64,000 nt of DNA from NCBI RefSeq assembly GCF_964340395.1, contig NC_135567.1, forward strand, positions 17,687,306 through 17,751,305, written 5' to 3'. A program made the position numbers and the translations under genes. Each line of letters begins with the position of its first letter. Within the stretch, counting starts at the first letter, position 1. This document shows positions 23,200-32,879 of this stretch, in pieces. The notes below the pieces were generated by a model. The model was not told the origin of the DNA and did no database searches. It saw only the letters and a list, made by a program, of their open reading frames with translations. This DNA is from Glandiceps talaboti (lineage: Eukaryota > Hemichordata > Enteropneusta > Spengelidae).

Positions 23200-23390
23200 A
23201 TTCAATTCTTGTTTGTTTGTATGTTTGTTGTTTGTTTTTAGCAGATGTCATATTACTGTACATATCTATTCATATCTAGTTTGTTTGTTGTTTGTTTTAT
23301 CAGATGTCATTCCACTGTACATATCAAATCATCTCTTGTTTGTTAGTTTCTTATTTCTTTTCTGCCAGTATTGACAAGAACTATTTACAA
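23200..23390. repeat. Three copies of an approximately 65-bp repeat
   Basis: Units combine TTGTTTGTTTG..TTTT, CAGATGTCAT and CACTGTACATATC. They lie just beyond the UBE2Z stop codon, so probably in its 3' UTR. Confidence 0.8.
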
Positions 23391-23434
23391 AGACAGTATC
23401 TTGTAATATTTTAATTAATTAATAAACTAATTAA

Positions 23435-23835
23435 TCAGCTAGTAGAGTGACAATTATCAGTACTACTAGGTTCAGTATCTGATGTACTCATGTCACTATC
23501 TAAGTCTGATAACCTATCTCCTACATTTTCGTCGACTCGTTTCTTTATCGCTTCTAGTCGCGCTCTGATCGTTGCATATTCAAAACGACCCCTCTTCTCA
23601 CCAAACGGGTCCTGTAAACAACAGATAACAAGAGTGAATTAATAAGATTGTTCAAGGTCAAGGTCAAGTTAAGATTAAAGTTTGGGTGTGTGTAAACGTA
23701 GACGTCTGGTAGAGCTATAGAGACTGTCTGGAATAAGGAATGATTCTCTTAATCTTAATAGTGGCAGTGATAAAACACATATCATGGACTGTAGGATTCA
23801 ATGACAAACAGTGATACACCAAATACAGATATTAC

Positions 23836-23884
<49 letters not shown>

Positions 23885-26800
23885 ACACGCACGTGCAGGC
23901 AGACAGACAGACAGACACAGAAAGACTTTTGGAAACTTTTAGACACACAAACACACATGCATGTACATGCACATGCACATGCACACATACACAAATACAT
24001 ACATACATACATACATACATACACACATACATACATACATACATGCATACACACATACACACATACATACATACATACATATATACACACATACATACAT
24101 ACATACATACATACATACATACATACATACATACATACATACATACATACACACATACACAAATACATACATACACAAATACATACATACATACATACAT
24201 ACATACATACATACATACATACACACATACATACATACATACATACATACACAAGTACAGACACACAGACAGACACCCACACACACACACACTGAATACA
24301 TACCTGCATAACTTGACCTGCTAAGTGTAATCTGTCTGTCACTGTTGTCATATAATAATCATAAAATTCAGGAAATGATTTCTCCATTACATTTCTGTTG
24401 ACATCAAAATAAAACAAAACAAATTACACAAGTTGAAAACAACAAAATTTATATTTAGTACATCATGTACACACTGCTACAGGGATTGTTACATTTCAAA
24501 CTGACTAATAAACTTATCTAAGTTCTTCAGGTACTTCGTCATATGTGTATCCCTTTTCTAGTACATCATATAGTGCTACAGGGATGTATATTTAGTACAT
24601 CACACACCACTACACAGATTGTCACATTTCAAACTGACTAAACTTACCTTGTAAGTTCTTCGTGCATTTCTATAGTATATCACACACTGCTACATGGCTT
24701 TTACATTTCAAACTGACTAAACCTACCTAAGTTCTTTGGATATATTGCTATATTTGTGTCTCTTTACACTAACACACTGTTACACAGGCTGTTACTTTCA
24801 AACTGACTAAACTTACCTTTAGAAGTTCTTCATCATATGTGTGTTCCTTTTCTAGTACATCACACTACTACACAGATTGTTACATTTCAAACTGGCTAAA
24901 CCTACCAAAGTTCTTCAGATATACTGTTATATGTGTGTCCCTTTAATCTACCACACCACTACACAGGCTGTTCATTTCAAACTGACTAAACTTACCTAAG
25001 TTCTTCTGGTACTTTGTCATATATGTGTCCCTTTTCTAGTACATCACATAGTGCTACAGGTATGTATATTTTGTACATCACACACCACTACACAGGCTGT
25101 TCATTTCAAACTGACTAAACTTACCTAAGTTCTTCTGGTACTTTATCATATATGTGTCCCTTTTCAAGTACATCACATACCGCTACACGGATTGTTTCAT
25201 GTCGTATGCAGTCATTATACCTCTGTGCATCCCCACTTTGCCTCTCCTGAAATTCAACACATCAACAAATACTCAGTAAGAATATTATATGTATACACAA
25301 ACAAACAAACAAACAATGTATACACAAACAAACAAACAAACAAACAAATAAACATCATTTAAAAAAAAAATTAAAACGTTAAAATTTATCAATTTTTGTT
25401 GTTGAGATTTCTGTTGTAAAAGATTTTGAATACCCAAGGTTTGTTTTATTCTCTTTAGATCCCTGACGAACATCCTTTGTTTGGGATTGAAACACTGGTA
25501 TGAATGAATAGTGAAATGGGAGGTGTACATGTAACCAGATTCTTGTTGTACCTTGGTACATACCAGTTCAAAACCTGGTTCATTGTTTAGTCTGGGTACG
25601 TACCTGTTCAAAACCTGGTTCATTGTTTAGTCTGGGAATGTACATTGTACCTGTTCAAAAACTTGTTCATGCTTTAGTCTGGGTACATACTCATTCAAAA
25701 CCGGGTTCATTATTTAGTCTGTTTACATACCTGTCCAAAATCTGGCTCATTGTTTAGTCTGGGTACATACCTGTTTGAAACTTGCTTCATTGTTTAGTCT
25801 GGGTACATACCTGTTCAAAACCGTGTTCATTGTTTAGTCTGGGTACATACCTGTTCAAAACCTGGTTCATTGTGATAGGGTTTTTCATTCATTAAAGACT
25901 GTATTGATATTAGTACACTGGATAAACTCTGTGCAGGACTCCATGCTGGACCAGACCATGTACTGTAAAAGTAGTTGACCAGAAATATCTATTAACTTCG
26001 ACACATGTATACAATGGTAAAGAGCATTGTGGGTAATCTATGCAAATATGGGAAATTCAAACTGTCGTTCACAGCATTCTGACAGAGGTCTTGTTTTCAC
26101 ACTATCTTTCTTTCCTTTAGACTCTCTCACAGTCCTCAGAGCTTTGCATAAAAAGCTAAAACTTGGGTTGTTTTGTATGTACCGATATCTACTGCATGAT
26201 TGTACTCGTATACTAGTATCCCAGTATCCTTGTACTTTGCGCCCTCATTGATCATAATGGGCTAACCTTTTGTTGACATGCTAGGTGAAGCCAAAGCTCG
26301 CCTAACATGTCAACGACAGGTTAGCCCAATGTGATCGATGAGGGCAGGGCGCACAGTGGGATATTAGTATACTAGTACAATTATGCAGTAGATACATACA
26401 TGTACAAAACAACCCAAATTTTAGCTATTTATGTGAAGCTCCGAGGACTATGAGAGAGTCTATCTCTCCTTGTGAAGTGTGTGATTTCTTACTTTTGTAC
26501 AAGCTGTTTTGAATTCCTAACAAGTACAAATTTTCTTTTTAAAGAACTTTGACAATATTCATCTTGTTGGTATCTTAGAGCAAATTCTAAGTTCATCCTA
26601 GGGGGACCTGATGAACCCCATAACTTACCCGAGAATACTGAGGCAGACTTTACCATTGCGATAGAGGTTAGGGTTGAATCTGACTTTACCATCACCTGTG
26701 GTAATTAATTTCACCCTAGGGGGCCTGATTGGATAGTCTGGTGGAAACCTTATTAGGAAGTAGAAGAAACCACCTTCATATGGGGTGTCGAAGGGTCCTG

Positions 26801-29800
26801 TGATTAATGCATGCACCTGTAATTTAAAAAAAATAGACAATATTTGTTTTAACTGAATAATATTCACTGACTGCAGATCACAGTCCTTTGTTCTGTTATC
26901 AAACACACACATCAAATTCCCTGCAATATAAACCTATCCTGGAGTCATGATGATCGAATGGTTAGCATGGCTGGCTTGGAATCTGTACATCGCAAGTTGT
27001 GGCGTGGAGTCGTGAAGTTCAAATGGTTAGAGAGGCCAGCTTGGAATCCTTAGGTTGCAGGTGTGGTCTTCACCATGGCTATTTGTTTCTGATCCACCAC
27101 CTTTATCTGGTAAAACACACAAACCTAGAGGGGAGGGGGTTCTCACCTCTGTGATATCATCTTTATCAGATACAACTCATACGCCTAGCGGGGACGGTGC
27201 TCTTTGTGATGTCACATTTATCTGGTACAACACACATTCCTGGAAGGGAGGGGGTACTTACCTTTGTGATGTCGTCTTTATCTGGTACAACACACATTTC
27301 TGGAGGGGAGGGGTTCTTACCTTTGTGATGTCACCTTTATCTGGTACAACACACATTTCTGGAGGGGAGGGGTTCTTACCTTTGTGATGTCACCTTTATC
27401 TGGTACAACACACATTTCTGGAGGGGAGGGGTTCTTACTTTTGTGATGTCACCTATATCTGGTACAACACACATTTCTGGAGGGGAGGGGTTCTTACCTT
27501 TGTGATATCATCTTTATCTGGTACAACACACATTCCTGGAGGGGGTTCATTGTATATGCTCATAATATCCCTGCAAGACAAAAAGTAAATAATTTATAGT
27601 ACAAATACCCATTGAAATTATGATATTCACAATAACTTTATTCAATAAGTTTGGGTATTCTTAAATGCTACAGACCAGTTATAACTCTCCATTCATTCAC
27701 CAAGGATGTATACTTGTGTTATTCTCCAATCTTTTTCTTCATTCAGTTGGAAAATACTCTTGACCTAAGGGTTCGATACTACTCATCTAGCAACTCATAG
27801 TGACAAGGTCCCTTAGGTCACTCATATTTCCCTTGGCTGCACGAACAAAAATATTGGGAAAGAACATCTTATACCAAATTATCTACCATTAATGTATAAA
27901 TGACATTGAGGCCTAACAAAATAAATTGTGTGTCTCCGATTACACTCAATTTTAGAATAGGTGGGGTAGGTAGATGTTTAAAAAAAAAAAATTATATTTT
28001 TTTTCATATGTGTCTAGTTCAGGTAGTTATGTTTTCTGTTGTTTTCCATATTGTCTCTGTATTATTGGTTTCTTCTCATCAGATGTACAGCCATTACAGA
28101 TTGGAAGAACAGATTTATTTTGTCTTTTTAAGTTAATGTCAGTTTCCGCATCCACTATTTCTTCACAATTTTTGCAATTTTATAATTTTTTTCTCAAATA
28201 GGTAAAAAAAGATTAGGGTTGGCGTGAAAAACTAGGTGGGGTTGGGTAACCGGAACCACAATTTTTTTCTCGGCCTAACGTACATATTTATTTTCCATAA
28301 CAGTGTAATTTGATATGTATAATTTATCAATCATATATCAAACCTGATTTTAATGGTGGGAAAATATTGTAAACCTGGTAATTTTCACTTATTTCACTAG
28401 AAAACAAAATATAAAAATAAGTAGTGACAAAAATACCTTCTGTACTTGAACACAATGTACTAGTCTGGTAATTAGCAAAAAATAAATAGTGACTTAAATG
28501 CCTTCTTGTATATGAACACAATGTACCAGTTTGGTAATTAGTAAAAATAAGTAGTGGCTAAAATGCCTTCTTGTATATGAATTCAGGAATGTACCAGTCT
28601 GGTAATTAGTAAAAATAAGAGTGACTAAAATACCTTCTTGTACTTGAACACAATGTACTAGTCTGATAATTAGCAAAAAATAAGTAGTGGCTAAAATGCC
28701 TTCTTGTATATGAATACAGGAATGTACCAGTCTGGTAATTAGTAAAATTAAGTAGTGACTAAAATACCTTTTTAATTTGGTACATGAACACAATGTACTA
28801 GTATGGTAATTAGCAAAAAAATAAATAGTGACTAAAATGCCGTCATGTATATGAACACAATGTACCAGTCTGGTAATTAGTAAAAATAAATAGTGACTAA
28901 AATGCCGTCATGTATATGAACACAATGTACCAGTTTGGTAATTTGTAAAAATAAGTAGTGACTAAAATGCCTTCTTGTACATGAACACAGTGTACCAATC
29001 TGGTAATTAGTAAAAAATAAGTAGTGACTGAAATGCCTTCTTGGTCATGAAAACAATATTCAAGTCTGGTAATTAGTGAAAATTAGTCTTTGAGAATTAG
29101 TTGAAGACTGTAAATCGCATTTGATATTAGTGGTCAAAGTATCTAGGTTACATGTAACAGTATACATGTTTATATATTGCATACAGAATCAGACTCTTCG
29201 ATTCTCCGACTGTTTGTATGAATAGTCCCTTCTTTGGAGTTTATAATTCAGTAATTCTACACATAGAGGTAGGGAAGGCTATCTCCATGTTCTACAGAAA
29301 GGCTGGACATCATAATTACGACAAGGTCTTTCATTGTATGTAAGGTGTCAAGAACTGACGTAGTACTATACACTTCCTGTTTCCACAGTCATGTACATGT
29401 ACATGTCCATTTAGTAACATTACTGAGGCCCGACACAGGACTTTGAACACTGTCAACATGAACATATATCGTCTGTAGATGCATCGACATCATTTATTCA
29501 TTTAATGTCAACTTGAAATCGCACTATTTTAGGAAACATTTTAGACTTTGTAAACATACAATGTGTTGGCATCATACTTATCACTGTTTCTACCACAGAC
29601 ACTCAAGTGACATGTATCAAATGATCACCTGACGTTACGCCTCAATACAGTTTTATTACAACATCGTCTGTGATTTACACTGGAAATATTAACTGACATC
29701 AAGTACTTCAGTCATTTTTTGATTGTTCAAGTGACGTGTGTGTGATATTGTCATGGTTAAATGCTGCCATTTACTCTAACCGGAAGAGAGAACTACTTCA

Positions 29801-30011
29801 AGATGCGATGGGGCAGTCCCGGTGGTGACCCAATTAACTACATTAAATTACATGTGTAATTCTCAAAATCTACGCACCTTTTAATTCTTAGAATACATTG
29901 TTGTGTTGGGACCTCTTTGTCCCAATCTTTGCTATGATAAGGGTCCCACTGTGTACTTGTCACTCCAGCCGATCCGTGTCCACCCAACATTTCCAGTGAG
30001 GCTTCCGCCAT
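23435..30011 (-). CDS. UBE2Z: Ubiquitin-conjugating enzyme E2 Z (complete, 7 exons)
   Basis: CDS exons in transcript order: 29878-30011, 27498-27570, 26629-26816, 25851-25962, 25125-25246, 24304-24394 and 23435-23611 (stop at 23435-23437); total 897 nt, 298 residues. The protein is the E2 that accepts ubiquitin or FAT10 from UBA6 and passes it to substrates; it is mainly cytosolic or nuclear. Evidence: [20 protein letters not shown] at about 37-56, [18 protein letters not shown] at 70, the active-site segment [16 protein letters not shown] with Cys127 (NPN in place of the usual HPN, as in this family), then [20 protein letters not shown] and NEPGFEQ, and the UBE2Z-specific C-terminus [18 protein letters not shown] with an acidic Ser/Thr tail. 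Human UBE2Z is longer (about 354 residues) because of an N-terminal extension missing here. The start is ATG in AAGATGGCGG, a YY1-like start context. Three of its junctions are expanded into minisatellites. Confidence 0.96.
24515..25165. repeat. Minisatellite copying the donor of UBE2Z exon 5
   Basis: Seven copies, including the true exon end at 25125, of a unit of about 80-125 bp. Each copy contains AAACTGACTAAACTTACC (donor on the minus strand), AAGTTCTT and in several cases GTACATCACA, i.e. up to 20 codons of exon 5. Copies lie at about 24520, 24650, 24730, 24815, 24905, 25000 and 25124. Confidence 0.88.
25297..25348. repeat. (CAAA)n microsatellite
   Basis: Two CAAA runs separated by TGTATACA in UBE2Z intron 4. 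Confidence 0.9.
25550..25885. repeat. 40-bp minisatellite copying the donor of UBE2Z exon 4
   Basis: Eight copies at 40-bp spacing (true exon end at 25851). On the minus strand each reads AATGAACCAGGTTTTGAACA then G and GTATGTACCC, so the last seven codons (NEPGFEQ) plus donor are repeated. Several copies have changes in the donor or in the coding part. Confidence 0.93.
26105..26470. mobile_element. Large fold-back element, family D
   Basis: The two arms are inverted copies: AGACTCTCTCACAGTCCTCA ... CCCTCATTGATCATAATGGG and CCCAATGTGATCGATGAGGG ... AGGACTATGAGAGAGTCTA. A short spacer (AGGTGAAGCCAAAGCTCGCC) lies at the centre. No coding capacity. Located in UBE2Z intron 3. Confidence 0.85.
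26939..27095 (+). mobile_element. Two tandem tRNA-derived SINE heads (partial)
   Basis: Two copies of a TCATGATGATCGAATGGTTA-like head, each followed by GGCTGGCTTGGAATC, match the 5' part of the SINE at 43265. The body is missing; the UBE2Z exon 2 array starts directly after. Confidence 0.65.
27098..27550. repeat. About 59-bp minisatellite copying UBE2Z exon 2 end, donor and an acceptor-like tract
   Basis: Eight copies including the true exon 2 end (27498). On the minus strand each unit reads CCCCTCCCCTCCAG, then a 38-nt exon-like segment (ATGTGTGTTGTACCAGATAA ...), then a GTAAGAAC-type donor. Every unit therefore has a pyrimidine tract plus AG and a GT donor. Confidence 0.93.
27690..27880. 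mobile_element. Fold-back element, family B, short copy
   Basis: An inverted pair TTATTCTCCAATCTTTTTCT / AAAAATATTGGGAAAGAACA surrounds the CTAAGGG..CCCTTAGG core shared with 2140-2455. Confidence 0.7.
28075..28275. repeat. Dispersed repeat, also inverted at 54785-54985
   Basis: The segment with CAGTTTCCGCATCCACTATT and GGTTGGCGTGAAAAACT recurs in reverse complement in STT3B intron 6 (GGTTACCCGACCCCACCAAG ... AATAGTGGATGCGGAAACTG). No protein seen. Confidence 0.75.
28330..29090. repeat. About 68-bp minisatellite in UBE2Z intron 1
   Basis: About 11 copies of a unit with AAATGCCTTCTTGTATATGA, ACACAATGTACCAGTCTGGT and AATTAGTAAAAATAAGTAGT. Sequence at its right end (AATTAGTCTTTGAGAATTAG) resembles 55300-55390 in STT3B, so the array grew inside a dispersed element. 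Confidence 0.9.
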
Positions 30012-30313
30012 CTTGCCTTGTTTTTATTTACTAGACTGGACCATTCCATTCATTACTAGGGGTGGTAACCAGACGAGGTCAAGTTAAACATGGGTTTTAG
30101 AGTAATTTCAAACCCGGATAATGAATTTCATGATAGAAAATATAAAACACCCCTTGACAACTTATATTTTCAGGGTTAGTTTTAAATTTTATAGTGGTTG
30201 TTATATGAATAATTAGCAAATAGTTAGTGCATGACTCGAAAGTTCATGTCGGACTCTGTGGTCGATATGATAGGTTTCTGGTTTCGATACTTCAAGCATT
30301 GTTATAAGTTTAA

Positions 30314-30353
<40 letters not shown>

Positions 30354-30978
30354 TCTTTATTTAAGGCCACCAAGATGTCCCATAAAATATAAAAACACAC
30401 AAACACAAAGAAAAAGACAGACAGAATAATATTAAACTAGCAACTAATTCTAGTTTGAAAGGTGACAAACATGTTCAGACTAGATCGAGGCCACTCGGAC
30501 AATCATAACTGATCTCTATAGCTATTTGAAATTCAATTGTGTAAAACTCACGTGGGATTCACGGTTGTGAACTACCTGGGAATATTCATGGCCATAATAT
30601 AAAATAATGATGTTATTTACAAATATACCGTCACAGGTATCATAGATAGATAGTGTCGCATCTGTGAAAGAATTTTCGAAAATTCATAAATACCTAAAAA
30701 CGTCATTATTTTGTTTTATGGCCGACTTGAATAGAATATTAACCCATAAATAGTGAGGTTATAATTTAGTCAAAAACTTCAAGTTACGTCACACGTACTA
30801 CTGCGTAGACTCAGTTCACTGTCTGCTGTAAATGGTTTGGCAACTGGGAGAATTTTTTCCATCAAGTAACCAAATATGAATTCACTAAAAATTGGTAAAG
30901 TAATTATAAAAATACATTGTAGGTGGTGTAGAGACAAGTTTAAATCTTGAGTGAAAGCTTGGTTTCGAATCTGTCACC

Positions 30979-31053
30979 ATGGAAACTGAACTATTTTGTA
31001 ACTTTAGTGTCGTTTTTCGATCAAACAACAACAGTTTAGCTGTTCACTGCAAG
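30979..31053 (+). CDS. Possible first coding exon of an unrecognised gene
   Basis: ATG at 30979 sits in an optimal context (CACCATGG), reads 25 codons (METELFCNFSVVFRSNNNSL, then AVHCK) and ends at AAG followed by a textbook GTGAGT donor in phase 0. A CRE-like site and CpG-containing sequence lie 200 bp upstream. No downstream exon can be assigned confidently; 31887-32087 would splice in frame and stop after CVRSRFV. It could instead be a leader exon of the CREBZF-like gene carrying an upstream ORF. Confidence 0.35.
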
Positions 31054-31886
31054 GTGAGTTACAAACAAGGATTTAGCATGCGTTATAAGCAATAAACCAC
31101 CCTAACGTTCGTAGACGAACAGTGAACATCAAAACTTGGATGCGTGCCAACTGTGCATTATTGCTCATTTTAGACGCGCTAGTTCGATGTCTAGACCAAT
31201 CAGATCTCTCGATTTGCGCCATCAATGTAGTGGTATAATGTAATTATTGTTTTTCAACTATAGAACATAGTGGAGTCGAGGTGTCTTAAGAACTAAAAAA
31301 TTCAAAATAAATATCCATTTGTCAACCATACAGTACAAGTTGGACAAAATATTAATGAAACTCATCTTCGACAACATTATAAAGGTCACAAATTTCAGAC
31401 GTACGCGTTCACTTCTCAATGGAATATTGTAGTGTCGCACAATGTTATATTGTAGATAATACCATAACAGTTTATTTAGAGAACTAGTACATAGGAATCA
31501 AATTGACAAATTTACAAGTCTAACAAAAATAAAACAGAAAAAAATTTACCACTTACACCAAATATTGCAAGAAAAAACAAAAAAGTCACTAAAGTACAAA
31601 TTTGAAAGCAATCCATAAAAATGACTTTTCCAAAATATATTATACAATTTACATAATCCAGTAATAATGCAGAAATGAAAGTATTTTCGTTAATTGAATT
31701 TAGATAAAATTTAGCTCAAAAATTTGCGTTTTTTACTTCCAAATATCATATTATTTACAATACATGCAATGCAATGAAAAACGTGTTAGAATGCTGAATG
31801 ACATTCTAAAGGCATTACATATTATAAGCAATTAAATTAAATACATATGACTTAATATTTATTTGTTTATGATTGTTGTAGAGAAA

Positions 31887-32153
31887 GCTGTCCTCAGAAC
31901 TCTGACCGTTCCATTAAAAACCACGCTCAACTACTACAACCGTATTAATCTACTAGGGTCTAAATCGGACTGCGACCTCTGTGGTAAAACTTTAAAAGTC
32001 GAAGCTGGATCGTATCACGTGATTATTTTGACCTTTACCTCTGAGGTGACACCAGGAGAACACTGTGTGCGTTCAAGATTCGTATAGTACATGCACTACA
32101 TTATGATTTCGACCTTATTTATCAAGCACAAAAAAAAATACTCTGTGATGCAT
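31887..32153 (+). other. Possible exon upstream of the CREBZF-like gene
   Basis: A tandem acceptor (TTGTAGAG) at 31886 opens a frame with CDLCGKTLKVEAGSYH, stopping at 32087. A strong donor GCATG then GTAAGTG follows at 32154. The next acceptor is TTTCTTACAG at about 32858, directly before the CREBZF-like start codon. It may be a leader exon or a small gene's terminal exon. Confidence 0.3.
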
Positions 32154-32879
32154 GGTAAGTGTACAAGATTTTCAAGTGTCGAACTCTGCAGTAGGCGAAC
32201 GTCATTAAATATTTTGTATTATAATCATCCTAGACTAGAATATTATCATCATGGAATGGAATATTAGCTCACAACACAAGTGAGTGTTTTCCGCTGGTGA
32301 AATCACTGGCGACTGTAATTTTTGAATATCGTAAATACATTTTATTAATAACGCCATTATTTTGTATTATGATATCCTAGTATAGAATATTATCATCCTG
32401 GAATAGAATATTAGCTCACATTAGTTACTGTGAATTGCACCATGGTATACGAGTTGACTAGCACGACGTTCAAGTCGCGATCGCTCCCGGGATCCTCCTT
32501 CCGTGGATGTACATCCGGCCGGGAGCGACTTGATGTAACCCCCCCCCCCCCCATAGTACATCCAGTGCAGTGATCTATGCTCCTTCTAAGTTCTACTTCC
32601 ATCGTCCGATCGATGTACTTTTGATCCTTCTTGCTGAGTTAGGGATTCGATTCTGATATAGTGTCCCTATACACGGAACAATGTCGGCAGCAGATCCAGA
32701 CCTTACTGTGTCACAGCAAGGAGGCCTCGCTCCGATGATTCTACCTTATGCGCATGCGATCTCCCTCAAAACAAAAGACTTCAGACAGTTACTGTAGTTT
32801 TTAGAAACAGAAAATTTTGTAGAATCTTACTCATATCAGATGACAATTTTCTTACAGTTGATTAATTTGATAAGAAGCC

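Larger units (their letters stand above)
30012..32879. other. Intergenic region between UBE2Z and the expanded CREBZF-like gene
   Basis: It holds an (ATT)n run at 30312-30352, a CRE-like GTTACGTCACAC near 30783, a duplicated segment around 32205 and 32345 (TTTTGTATTATAATCATCCT), a GC-rich inverted repeat at 32470-32535, a poly-C run at 32540, and the possible exons listed separately. Confidence 0.5.

Noticed and set aside
27055-27387. 110-residue plus-strand frame with [10 protein letters not shown] repeats
   Set aside because: Antisense reading of the UBE2Z exon 2 junction array.
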